Source: Marsupella aquatica
Taxonomy: Eukaryota; Marchantiophyta
NCBI GenBank assembly: GCA_973895155.1
Contig: OZ316892.1
Coordinates: forward strand, 29,326,001 to 29,390,000
Direction: 5' to 3'
Length of the DNA stretch: 64,000 nucleotides
This document shows, one piece after another, positions 10,201 through 21,556 of the stretch. Both the position numbers and the translations under genes were made by a program. The notes beneath the pieces are model-generated. The model ran no database searches. It was not told where the DNA came from and worked only from the letters and a program-made list of their open reading frames with translations. Each line of letters begins with the position of its first letter. The first letter of the stretch is position 1.

Positions 10201-11878
10201 TTATCACAATACTCTCGCGCGAGGACATTTACTTCCCATTGGTCGATGCCCATTTGACAAATATTAGCCTACAAATCCACGGCGACGGCTCTTAATGAGA
10301 CATACACGAAGATCTTCACCAAGTTACTGAAACACGTTGGTGTGTACTCTTCGATCCATAGTACCGTTCACTTCTGGAAAATACTGAAGGAGCTCACGAA
10401 CGAATGCCTTGAGTAACACTTACTACGGACAAAGCATTCAACAGGCCATCAATGAACCTGGGACTAAATTAGAGAAAGCAATTGCATTGTTTAGGAACCA
10501 ATCACTCTCCAGTGAGAAGTGTTATGTTGTTGCATGTAGACCGCCAACGAAAAAATCTCCAACGGTAAAATCTGGCATATACCTTTAAGAAAAGATTATC
10601 TGCACATTGCATGCATGGGTACAAAATCTGGGCAGCAGCCAGCTCGTCCTCATCGTTGATTCCCATCGTTGAGCACCTGCGGACATATGCCAAATGGAAT
10701 ACAATTCCAATCATGCATTTTTGTCCAGGCAAGCAAAACCTCAAAGTCTACGAATACGAATCAGTTCAAAACCATGACGGATAAAAAGAAAAGGAAATTT
10801 AAGCACACCTTTTGATCCGAGAAACATCATTGCGTATCATGATGTCCATCACCAGAAGCCAATACTCTAAAGTGCTGTTGTTGATTTCTTCGGACGTCCA
10901 GACAAACTCAACCCTGTTCATGTCCATGCCAACTGCCTTCCAAATCTCGATCATATACTCCCCCGTCTGGTGGATCTTTTTCAAGTCCCCGCCCAGCTTG
11001 TTGTTTTGCTGGGCGATCCAGTCTGCAACCCAGAATTTGAAGATACATCCTGCTTTCGTCATCTTGTTGACATTGATCACTTTCATGACCCCCTGTCATT
11101 CCAACGTGTACGTGTCTTAGTTGGTCTTTCAGACCAGAATTAGAATGGAGTACTGGTCGAGAAGCAATAGCACACCAAACCCCGAACTATGGGAAAGGAG
11201 ATTTGTTAGAGAATCTAGGCAGCAAATACCTGACCGATATGCATCCTTTCAGAAGGATCGAACCCATCATATGCTATGGGGTCCTTTTTCTTTTCAAGAA
11301 GGTTCCGAAGCTCATCTTCTTGTATGCACTCTTCTCCCACGCTTCGCACGAGTGCATACTTCTCATCCAAAGTCAGGCTGCAAACAGTCGCACATCAGTA
11401 CAGTGATGGGAAATGTAATACAAACTGAATCCATTCGAAAAGTTTGTATCCTGGACGAAATTATAATAAGACCAAGTATCATGAGAAGGGGCCAAAAATT
11501 GTACCCTCTCAACAGGCTTTCCAAATGGCGACTAATTGAGTTATTGTTTCTTACAACAATGAAACTTGGCAATAGTCAATACGTTATCTGGGTGTTCAGA
11601 AGTTTCTCATTTCTTTTAAGTAGAGCGTGGAAATAAACTTTCGAAGGTCATCTAATGACTACATGAATTTGATATTTATTATCACCATTCATCTTTGACA
11701 ATATTCGGAGGCTTGATAATTGTTACAGAGAGGTCAATCTTTCGAGAAGGCAATCAAAACCAACAACATACACAAGCAAACGCCAACGAGCGAAACCTGG
11801 AGAAGGCATCATCGATGCTAAGAGTAGCTTCTTCCGGCAGAGGAGGCGTGGAACCGGCCGGACCATCTGGAGAGCGTG
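10200..11878 (-). pseudogene. Partial duplicate of tyrosyl-tRNA synthetase (exons 1-5)
   Basis: A second, damaged copy of the first half of the adjacent synthetase gene, on the same strand and downstream of it. Homologous exons are about 11797-11874 (exon 1, start codon missing), 11230-11377 (exon 2), 10809-11092 (exon 3), 10583-10676 (exon 4, one codon shorter) and about 10200-10268 (exon 5, cut by the Copia junction). Introns between them are also similar. Exons 2-4 keep frame, but conserved residues differ: YDGFDPSERMHIG instead of YDGFEPSGRMHIG, MGINDEDE instead of MGRNDEDK, ADNLFLK instead of ADIFFLK, and MGIDQWEVNV instead of LGMDQRKVNV. It lacks an initiator and all KMSKS-containing and C-terminal exons, so it cannot make an active enzyme. 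Confidence 0.9.
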
Positions 11879-12301
11879 AGGTCGTCCTAAGGTAACAATT
11901 CAACATTAAAACCTAAGTTGTAGAAAAACGCCACCTTATCTCTGAATTCAGAGAAAAACAAGGCGACGCATATCAAGGCAACCGATGTAACCAATTTCTG
12001 CACTCTAAATTTAGTACAGAAGTCTGATAAGCCCTGAACATCACGACAATGCCTATACAGAACGCATTACTCAAACGGATATCTGTCACTTGACTCTGTG
12101 CACGTCTTCACTTTTAATCAACGATCTGGATCTGTTCCTCAATAAGAATCTCCAGCCTCAAAAACTATCCTTGATGAACAATTGCTAATCGATCGAGGAA
12201 TCTGTCCTAGATATAGAATGATAACTACACTCTTTCGGAAGTACAAAAAATGAAGACGAGGATGCTAGTTGCTCCTGTTCCTGCCTTCCGGTTTGTCTTT
12301 C
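11879..12301. other. Spacer between TyrRS gene and its partial copy
   Basis: About 420 bases separate the last synthetase exon from the truncated exon 1 of the duplicate. It should contain the 3' untranslated region of the intact gene. No separate coding signal or repeat is seen. Confidence 0.5.
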
Positions 12302-15300
12302 TCACCTTGAGACCTTGTATCCCTGCCACATGCACATCGTGATCCAGAGAGTGTAAGTAGCTAACTCATTCAAACTTTCACGGGCATTTCTGCTGCGAGT
12401 GCACTGACCACCCTTAGTATTGTAACACTTTTGTCAACTGATACCGTTTAACTGGACATTTCAAAATCCATCACGTAAAGGAATGACAACAGATGCTCAC
12501 ATTACTTAAACACAGACACAACTAAAGATGCATTTACCTTCACAATCTTTAGTAGAGCCTTGGCTGAAGGCATTGGTTTTAAAGTGGTCCCTAACCGGCT
12601 GTGGACAAAATCCCAAAATATTCCATTAAACATGTGAAGAACAGACATTAACTGTAACTTTGTAGTATCGAGCAGGTATGCTGTCCTGACTGGACAGCTG
12701 GAAGCAAAAGTCATCAACTCAATGTTATGAAAGCATGTACCTGCAAGATCTTATTCAATGCCTTGATCAATGCAGGCTTCAAATCATCAGGATGTAATGC
12801 ACCGCTCAAATAGTCTCGATGTAGTCGGTCAGCTGTCTTGTAAGTCCTGGAAACCATGACATCTTAGTGTAGCCACTCCAATACCTTCAGATTAAACTGG
12901 AGATTCGCATAATTCACACCTACTTGTGCTCCCGACAAGCCTTTAGGAACAACGGAGACGTACCTCTATTCCTCTGACAGTGAAGGGTCTTGATATGATT
13001 CCAAGTGAAAGTCACCTCTTTGTGGTCTTTCACTACCATTTCAAACATAGCAGAAGATGCAACCATAACTACAGCAAGATCATGGACATCTTTGGAACAA
13101 CGTTTCTCGGAGACTTACGTGGTTTCACCATTTTTCTCAGCACGCTCAACCACAAATTCACCAAAATATGGGAGGACAATGTATGTTGTGTATTCAACAA
13201 TAGGGTTCCCTGCGATTACTTGAGGTGGACAGAAACCATTCATGATCTTCGCTTTTACTTCGAACTGGGAAACAGACACCGTCCACACACAAAAAATGGC
13301 AACTGGTCAACTTAGCCGCTCGGTTATAACTACTCATGTCGACTTTAATAGCACGCAGTTGAAAAAGAGCGACAGTAACACTCGTGGTCAAACAGAATAG
13401 CGAACACATGTAGATACTGAGACGAGCATGCTTACACACAAAATTACCAAGCTCGACAGCGAAAAAACGTTTACCTCTTCATCTTCCATAAATATGGCCG
13501 AGTCTGAGACACTCTTCGACATCTTTTCTTGACCTTGCAGTAGGCCAGGCAACATGTCTAATATGCTGGTCAAAGAATAATCATCTTTGGATCCACTTGC
13601 ATGAGAGGTACATCAAAGAATTCCCTCTCCCTCACACAAACTACGTACACAAACAGGAGTCTAGTGACAGCAGATAGCATTTACAGAGAAACTGCATACA
13701 CAATTATAGGAGTACAATGACGGCAGATAGCATTTGGCATACTTGTACAGCTGTGAAAATTAAAAAGCCAAAATTCAAAACAGCTTCCCCTAGAGGATAC
13801 GGTGGGAAAGAATGACTGGCTTCAGCTTTCGCTTGGTTTTATCACAAAACTCCCTCGCCAGGACATTTACTTTGCGTTGGTCCATGCCCAATTGACATAT
13901 ATCAGCCTACAAATCAATAGCAACGCCTCTTAATGAGAGATACACGAAGATCTTCACCGGGTTACTGAAACACGGTTGGTGTGTACACTTCATAGCAACC
14001 TTTACTTCTGGAAGATACTGAGGGAGCTCAAGAACGAAAGCCGTGAATAAAACTTACTACGGACAAATCATTCAACAGGCCAACAACGGACCTGAGACTA
14101 AATTAGAGAAAGCAATTGCATTGTTAACAAACCAATAAATCTCCAGTAGAAAGTGTTGTGTTGTTGTAGGCCGCCAACAAAAACATTGTTCAAGGGTAAA
14201 GTTTGCCATAAACCTTTAAGAAAAAAATGTCTGCACATTGCATGGCCGGGTACAAAATCTGGGCAGCAGTCAGCTTGTCCTCATCGTTGCGTCCCATAAT
14301 TTGTGAGCACCTGCAGACATATGCCGAGTAGAACACAACTCCAATTATGCATTGTTCTCCAGGCAACCAAAACCTCGAAGTGTACAAAAACGAACCAGTT
14401 CAGAACCATGACGGATAAAAACGAAAGGAAATTCAGCACACCTTTTGATCCGAGAAAGATTATTGCGGTTCATGATGTCCAGCACCAGAGAAAAATACTC
14501 TGCCACGCTCTTCTGGATTTCTTCGGACGTCCAGACAAACTCAACCCTGTCCATGTCCATGCCAACTGCCTTCCAAATCTCGATCATGTACTCCCCCATG
14601 ATTCGAATCTTTTTGCAATCACCGCCCATCTTGTTGTTGAGCATGGCGAAGAAGTCTGCAACCAAAAATTTGAATGTACATCCTGCTTTCGTCATCTTGT
14701 TGACATTGATCACTTTCATGACCCCCTGTCATTCCAACGTGTCAGTGTCTCGATCGGTCCTTCAGACTAGAAATTAAAATGGGGAACACGTCGAGAAGCA
14801 ATAGCACACCAAACCCCGAACTATGGGAAAGGAGATTTGTTAGAGAATCTAGGCAGCAAATACCTGACCGATATGCATCCGCCCAGAAGGCTCAAACCCA
14901 TCATAAGCTATGGGGTCCTTTTTCTTTTCAAGAAGGTTTCGAAGCGCATCTTCTTGTATGCACTCTTCTCCCACGCTTCGCACGAGTGCATACTTCTCAT
15001 CCAAAGTCAGGCTGCAAACAGGCGCGCATCAGTGCAGTGAAATGGGAAATATAATACGTCCTGAATCCATTCGAAAAAATAGTATCCAGGATTAAATTAT
15101 AGTAAAACCAAGTATCCTGAGAAGGGCCTAAATATTTTACCCTCTCAGCAGGCTTTCCGCATGGCGACGAAGTCAATTCATTCTTTCTTACAACAATAAA
15201 TCTGGGAGGAGTCTATACGCAATGAGGACGCTTACATTGTTCTCATTGATTTCAACGAGAGCGTGCCAGATGAAATTAAATTCTGAAGGCAGCTTCATAC

Positions 15301-15724
15301 ATGTCATATATATCCAGGCTTTCCACATGGCGAAGAAATCGATGATGGTTTCTTACAACAATCAAAATTGGGAATAGCCAATACGCCATCCGGGTATTCA
15401 ATCCTTCGAGTAGAGCGGGGAAATAAACTTCCGAAGGTCACGTAATGACTACCGCAATTTGAGATTTCGTATCACTGTTCATCTTTGACAATATTCAACA
15501 GCTTGATCCATCTTACAGAGAGGTCAATCTTTCGAGCCTTGCGAACTAAATGGTGAGAGAGACAGACAGGACCAGCATGATACATAAGCAAATGCCAACG
15601 AGTGAAACCTGGAGAAAGCATCATCGATGCTCGGAGTAGCTTCTTTTGGCGGAGGAGGCGTGGATGCACCGGCCGGACCATCCTCTGTTGTCGCTGAAGT
15701 AGAAACCTCTCCCCCTCCCGCCAT
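12302..15724 (-). CDS. Tyrosyl-tRNA synthetase, cytosolic type, ten exons (frame anomaly in exon 9)
   Basis: Class I aminoacyl-tRNA synthetase that charges tRNA-Tyr. Exons (minus strand): 15609-15724, 14864-15011, 14442-14725, 14214-14310, 13801-13906, 13475-13557, 13119-13264, 12741-12846, 12538-12598, 12302-12322. All have GT/AG borders, and phases join through exon 8. The product starts MAGGGEVSTS and shows LDEKYALVRSVGEECIQED, YDGFEPSGRMHIGQ (the HIGH-equivalent), KVINVNKMTKAGC, NNKMGGDCKKI, YMIEIWKAVGMDMDRVEFVW, AAQILYPAMQCADIFFLK, ADICQLGMDQRKVNVLARE, SHHMLPGLLQGQEKMSKS and CPPQVIAGNPIVEY. About 388 residues are expected, the usual size for plant cytosolic TyrRS. In exon 9 the frame PVRDHFKTNA changes to the frame of AKALLKIVK, which continues into the last exon GYKVSR-stop. 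One indel therefore alters or extends the last 20 or so residues. KMSKS is followed by VSDS rather than the usual DP-S. The gene may be expressed with a variant tail, be decaying, or carry a sequencing error. Confidence 0.88.
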
Positions 15725-15889
15725 GGGTAGTTCCCGAGCTAACAGAGATTTTCTCTCCCTACCACAATTGTTGTCCGCCCCTCCGTCCGGGGGGTTTTGG
15801 GTTTAGAGCTTGGACCCAGTTGCGAACGACTTGAGCGAGCAAGCGCATCAATTAATGGAGCTAGACTGCTCCACGAGCTTCAACAAAAT

Positions 15890-16650
15890 GCTCCAACCTG
15901 CCGTAATTGACGACAAACATAACGAAGAGTGAGAGAAAGGTTGCATAATGTGAGGCAAAGCTCCTGGACCAACACTTGATGGAACTAGATTGATGCGCGA
16001 GCTTCAACAACAGGCTTCAACCTGCTGTAAATTTGCGAACCAATTGTGAGCCAATTGACGACAAATATAACGAGCGCTCTCAATTAAAGAATGAGAGAGA
16101 GGGTGCACAATGTGAGAGGCAAAGCTGCTCCTGGACCAACACTTGATGGAACTAGATTGATGCGCGAGCTTCAACAACAGGCTTCAACTTGCTGTAAATT
16201 TGCGAACCAATTGTGAGCCAATTGACGACAAATATAACGAGCGCTCTCAATTAAAGAATGAGAGAGAGGGTGCACAATGTGAGAGGCAAAGCTCCTGACC
16301 AACAATTGATGGAACTAGATTCATGCGCGAGCTTCAACAACAGGCTTCAACCTGCTGTAATTTGCGAACCAAGAGGGTGCACAATGTGAGAGGCAAAGCT
16401 CCTGACCAACAATTGATGGAACTAGATTCATGCGCGAGCTTCAACAACAGGCTTCAACCTGCTGTAATTTGAGAACCAATTGCGAGCAATTTCACGACAA
16501 ATATAACGAGCGCTCTGACTCAAGAGTGAGAAAGAGGGTGCACACGGGGGTGCACAATGTGAGAGGCAAAGCTCCTGACCAACACTTATGGAACTAGATT
16601 GATGCGCGAGCTTGAACCACATGCTTCACCTGCTGTAATTGCGAACCAAT
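15890..16650. repeat. Tandem array of ~165 bp units upstream of TyrRS
   Basis: A block starting GATGGAACTAGATT and running through GCGCGAGCTTCAACAACAGG, CCAATTGACGACAAATATAAC and GTGCACAATGTGAGAGGC recurs at about 15978, 16145, 16308, 16415 and 16588, with a diverged copy before it. Spacings of 167, 163, 107 and 173 bases show one internally shortened unit. Copies are close to identical in parts, so the array has been homogenised recently. Confidence 0.9.
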
Positions 16651-16653
16651 TAT

Positions 16654-16677
16654 GGAGAGAGAGAGAGAGAGAGAGAG
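16654..16677. repeat. (GA)n microsatellite
   Basis: About twelve GA dinucleotides directly follow the ~165 bp array, which itself contains shorter GAGAGAGAG tracts; the microsatellite probably grew from one of these. Confidence 0.9.
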
Positions 16678-16719
16678 CTCTGAACCAACTATATATAAAC
16701 CAGACTACTGTAGTCGTAT

Positions 16720-18560
16720 AGGTTTACGTAAGACCTACGTATGCAGTAATGTTATATTTAGAGAGTATTATGTCCAGAATAATGTGTAGGTCTCGTTAAG
16801 TGCACATCAAGACATAGCACTCAAAATATGACATTATAGTGTCGGACATCCCTCCAGACCATGATACACCTTGGACATCCCTAGCCCATACCATGATAAA
16901 TCTAGTTATTTTATTTAAATCAATGAGTGCACACCATATATTACCACATTTTGATGTGTGGATATAAGCAGGGATTGTGAGATACTAGCCAGATTACCCC
17001 ATTCCTTGAACCTAAACAGACATGAGGAAAAAAAATCTTGAAATAAAAGAATATCTCAGTAGATCCTGGCATTTCCCAGAATATTGAAGTTTGCTTTATT
17101 TTCATTTTAAGAAACAACTCAAGGCCAGAATATTTTGACACGTGAGTGAATCCTGAATAAGCCAAAACATCACATTCGAATCATTCTTTCATGTTTTGTC
17201 TTATTCAGATTTTGTGTTCAATATGCCTTAACAAGGGGAATTATTTGTATTATTCAGATTATAAATTAATTGTTTGTATTATTATGAATTAATGATAATT
17301 TTTGTTATCCTAGAGTATTGTGAATTTATTTTGGCTCCCTTCATAAATTTATAATCTTTGTTATCCTAGCAATCCAAGATCTAGTGAATTTCTACCACTT
17401 GATAGAAGGTCTACATCTGCTCATAAGTGTGAGAGAAAATGATTGAGAACAATGTAAAAACCTGGTGTCTTAAGTTCCTTTCATGGTTTCCTTCATAAAG
17501 TTTATGGTTTTAATTGAATTGACTATAATTACTACAGGCAAGTGAAAATTTGTACCTTATGTGCACACAACTTTTAGGTACCTTTGTTTTTTCCTAGTCA
17601 TTATGTGCTTTTCTTTGCAAATGTGTTACTTATGCTTTTGTGATTATCTCACTCGATAGACCTCTAGGTTTGTCAAAATGGATTTTTGCAACTCAGATGG
17701 ACTGCATTGTACTCACAATGTGACAGGAAATATTTTCGATTAGTACATCCCAATTGTATGGTTTTTGTCTACTATCCATCGGAGCATCATTTTCCACTCA
17801 CTCACACCTACTTGACATCTACTGTATTTCTACTCAGTCTCTTCTTCTATCCTAAATTAATTAGATCAATTACATACCACTACATGACAAAAATGGAGGC
17901 ATGTTCGGGATGAACATGCTATAGTATTGAAGTTCACTGGATGGACCTCAACATTAGCCAAAATACTCGGATAGTTACTTAGACTCTTGGAACCCAAATT
18001 GGAACCCAACTGCATCAAAACCTACTTATGCTAATCTGGTAAATTTTGCACAAATTAGTAAATTGTGACAACTACTGTAGGTTCTCAATTCTACATAAAT
18101 TTGATGATATTAGACTCATTTGAAAGATCTTTCCATGCCTCTTCTATTGAACCTAGGAAGAGTCGTAGTCTTTCTCTAAGTGCACATTTCCAAGAAGAAA
18201 CATAAAGTATGCACTTAAGTAGGGTATGCAGTCCATCATAAGTGCAGAAACCTGGAATTTGCATTTTTTTGGTTTTGCACAGTGCCTCTATATGCAATGG
18301 GGCCCTGTGTGCAACTTTACATAAAAATGGCATGCATTTCAATAAGTCTATGTGAAAGGAATTGTTGGACTTGCCCATATGTGTTCATAAACACTTACAG
18401 AGGATTTGCACTTACATGTTTGGTGTTTAATGCAGTCCTCTTTGCACTTACAAGAATCCTTGAGAAAAGTGCTAACTTATGTGTCAGGCTATGAGTGAAC
18501 CAAAAACTGAATGGAAGCCCAAACTACCTTGATGGTCACTTGGTGGTCGCGGAGGAGGGC
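16720..18560. other. AT-rich intergenic region with diverged dispersed repeats
   Basis: No coding frame is supported. Parts resemble other places in the window: the ATATTACCACATTTTGATGTG segment (near 16937) recurs in diverged form near 28715 and 28818, and 17160-17600 shares scattered blocks with 61830-62280 (for example TTTATGGTTTTAATT and CTTATGTGCACA). The region also has clustered TAAGTGCA octamers and two CTACTGTAG nonamers (16705, 18072). Confidence 0.55.
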
Positions 18561-18775
18561 AAGGGTGGGGAGGGATGACGATTAAGGAGCCAAGTGTGGC
18601 GACCTTGCAATGGGGCCACTCGCCTCCCTCCTGGCGAGGGAATGGGCGAGGGTCACAAGGAGGGATGGCGATTGAGGTGCCAAAAGTGGCCCTCCTTGCG
18701 AGGGGATGGGCAATATATAGGTCATGAGGGATGGCAATTGAGGTTCTGAGAGTGGAACTCCTCACAACCCTTTCT
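18560..18775. repeat. GC-rich imperfect tandem repeat
   Basis: Three imperfect units with GGAGGGATGRCGATTRAGG followed by a GTGGC/GTGGA block begin near 18569, 18659 and 18725. They stand out as GC-rich against AT-rich flanks. Unit length is irregular (65-90 bp). Confidence 0.65.
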
Positions 18776-20185
18776 TTGTTTCAGTTTCAAAGTACTTGTC
18801 CGCCATCCAACAACACTTGCATTGGAATTTTATTTAAAGCAACATAGCCTTTCCTTTTTACCAGCAACAGAGTCCAGTCCAGCAAACACACTTTGATATA
18901 CACAGAAGCCTTTCCGGATATTGCAGAAATGTCTCACACACGGTCTTGACCTTTGGAGAAATTGGGAAATAGCATAATGATAGTTGTCAGTGCAATTGGC
19001 ATATCACACTAGGGAGAACACTAAGCCAACTACTGTAGGCATTGATTAATGGAGACTATTCACAATTACAACCCTGGCATATGCTCCATTTGTGTATTGG
19101 TGAAATGCACTTATTGAGAGGGATGAGCACTAGAGGAAGTGCCAGACATTATTCCAACTCAAGATCAGAGCGAAGAACTCCCCCACTTGACATTAAGTCA
19201 AGAGGGATTCCTAGGGTGCTTGGTAGTTATTATAGCCCTTTCACACTCTCATAGAGATTCTCAAGTCATACACAGGTATGCACTTTTGAAGGGCCACATA
19301 GTTTCGCATTTAGCCTCCCATCAGAAATAGACAGAACAAGCAATCAATATATAAGAACAAGGAATCAATATATAAACTTCCCTGGATTGGAAAATCACAA
19401 GTGCGAGATAACTTTAGACATTAAGGAGAACATCGATCCACAGTAATTACTAGGTTCAAATGTTTGATCCTCTGCAAAAATGACAAGCATATCTCCATTG
19501 ATGCCCAGGGACTGCTTTGCACTAGCTACTGTAGCACTAGCCCCTACCTCCCAAAATGAATTTTTTAAGGCATTCCAAGAGGGGATGGCACAAGTTCAGC
19601 TTTGGCATGTTCCAGGGTTTTCAAGCTAACCCCACATAAGGACTTTCCAAAACAATGAACCGCTGAAGGCCCCGCAATCACAATATAGCCTATGCTATGG
19701 CCTTCGTTCTTTGGGTGAAACGATTACCCTTAGGCTTCCTTTCTAAATTGAGGGCAACCTCCTGACAAAAATCCTATATCCCTTCCTTGGCAACAAATTA
19801 AGGCCCCATTCCTATGATCTTGGACTACACTTCTAAGTCCTTGCTGTCTGCAGCTACTCCTAACATCTCTTCTATCTTCCTTCGTCTAGTACTCAACTGA
19901 CAAACTTTCTGAGCCTGCCTCCAACCAAACCTACGCTCCTTCCTCTGCTTCTCGTTTGGAGACCAAAAATTTTCCTCAGCTCATCCTTGGTAAGAAAGCC
20001 AATCTCAGTCATTGGAGTCACTGGAGCCCAGATCCCACAACGGGGCCTTGCGCTTCCCTGTGCAACCAACCACGAAAATTATCCTCTAGCTTGTTCGACG
20101 CACACTTAGTACAAGTAAGGTCCTGAAACCCTCCTCAGTGTAGTGACAGCCAGCTGCAGGAAAGTGCCTAAACAACCCTCCATAC
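18776..20185. other. Intergenic, no gene seen
   Basis: Frames are short and unrecognisable on both strands. Two CTACTGTAG nonamers occur (19030 and 19526), the second as the longer palindrome GCTACTGTAGC. The right part should hold the 3' untranslated region of the zinc-finger-like gene. Confidence 0.5.
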
Positions 20186-21556
20186 TCACTCTAGAGCCTG
20201 TACTCGAATTATAAACATCCTGTCTGGAAATAATTTGCAATTCCAAACATTCCCTCCCCCCTGATCAACCAATCTGCTCTTCATTGTGTCACCCCTCCAT
20301 CTAACATTAAATGCCCACAAACCCCAACATAAAAGACTCATAGCTGGGTCTATTTCTGACAGTTCATCCATACCTCTACCGCTGCTTGCTGTGGACCCAT
20401 CCTCCTTGTAGAATCTCTGTATCCTGGCTTGGGAAGGATAGCGATCCCTGGCATCTGGTTTTCTCCTAACTTGACAAGGATGGCGATCCCTGGCATCTGG
20501 TTTCTTTGGCTGAGCTCTTTCCGTAGTCCTCAATGCAAGTGTACCACTCATCTCTCTAGTCTCGAAGGCATCTTGGTGCGCACGACTTAATAAATGACAT
20601 TTCAGATTGAGCTCCAAACTTGCTTTTCTGGGACACAAGTCAATGTCGAAACCTACACAAAGTGCACAACGCACCCTAAGGAGGAAAGACCTGTTGCCAT
20701 ACGCCTCGAGGTTAGGAACAATGAATACATCTTTTTCTTCACCTACCTCCTTATTCAACATCCCCACAATCTCTAGGCCTTTAGAGATAGCCCCTTCATG
20801 ATCAAATTCAGGTATGTTGGCAATGACGTCAGCCGGTTTAACTGAGACTAGTCCCAAACCTCTTCTCCTGCAAAAGTTATCGTTGTGTTTAGAGCTTATT
20901 AGGTGCTGGAACCTAAAATTGCTGAATAGGGTGGCAATTGCGTTGATGTTCTGTGCATTGTTTACATTTCCATATGGCACCCTACATTCCAGACACTCAA
21001 GATGACCTTTCACGTCTGTGCCCTGATCCCAAGTCCTCACTTTCCAGTTGTGGTCACTGTAACAATGTTTGTCGACCCATTTCTGTAGTCTGGAGCACTC
21101 TTCTCTCCATTGCTTTGCAGACCTATCTGGCATCAGTATTGACTCAAAAGAAACTTTCAAGGGTGTAGCAGGAGTTTGTGCCTGCACAGGATCATTCTGT
21201 GTTTTGCGCTCATCGACAGCTGGCTGGCCAGAGACCTGAGGTGCAGTGGGAGTAGACGAGTGGGATGACACTGTTGTCATCCCACTGTCAGGCAGAGAGC
21301 CCCCGTGTTCCTGAATGACATAGACAGTCCCATCAAGTTCATTCAATTCAACCACCCTCTCTGCGCGACGCCTGATAGGACCTGGAAGCCTCTCATCCCA
21401 AAAATCGAAGTCAAAGTCTAAGTTGCTCTCTATTCTGACCCTGAACTCAGCCAGTGTCTGCCCTTCGTTGAAGCGCAAAACACATAACGGCAGATCTTTG
21501 TTACCAGGTAGACCCTTGTGGACCAATTTAATAAAGTTAGGCTTGAGGGTGGCCAT
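20186..21556 (-). CDS. Uncharacterised protein with two C2-H2 (H-x5-H) zinc-finger-like motifs
   Basis: A single open frame of 456 residues from the ATG at 21556; the upstream in-frame extension to 21583 begins at TTG. I do not recognise the family. Numbering from the ATG, residues about 20-85 are hydrophobic/acidic with LPLCVLRFNEGQTLAEFRVR and resemble a small beta-grasp-like fold, an inference from pattern only. A Ser/Thr/Pro/Gln-rich linker covers about 90-135. Two similar metal-binding patterns follow: C188-x2-C191-x26-H218-x5-H224 (CLEC ... HLISSKH) and C297-x2-C300-x20-H321-x5-H327 (CALC ... HLLSRAH). The shared HL-S-H ending suggests an internal duplication, as in U1-type or BED-like fingers. 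A basic tail carries KPDARDRHPCQ and KPDARDRYPSQ, an 11-residue repeat. Length and regular motif spacing argue for a real protein; a transposon origin or a lineage-specific family is possible. Confidence 0.6.
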   Translation of the reverse strand: MATLKPNFIKLVHKGLPGNKDLPLCVLRFNEGQTLAEFRVRIESNLDFDFDFWDERLPGPIRRRAERVVELNELDGTVYVIQEHGGSLPDSGMTTVSSHSSTPTAPQVSGQPAVDERKTQNDPVQAQTPATPLKVSFESILMPDRSAKQWREECSRLQKWVDKHCYSDHNWKVRTWDQGTDVKGHLECLECRVPYGNVNNAQNINAIATLFSNFRFQHLISSKHNDNFCRRRGLGLVSVKPADVIANIPEFDHEGAISKGLEIVGMLNKEVGEEKDVFIVPNLEAYGNRSFLLRVRCALCVGFDIDLCPRKASLELNLKCHLLSRAHQDAFETREMSGTLALRTTERAQPKKPDARDRHPCQVRRKPDARDRYPSQARIQRFYKEDGSTASSGRGMDELSEIDPAMSLLCWGLWAFNVRWRGDTMKSRLVDQGGGNVWNCKLFPDRMFIIRVQALE

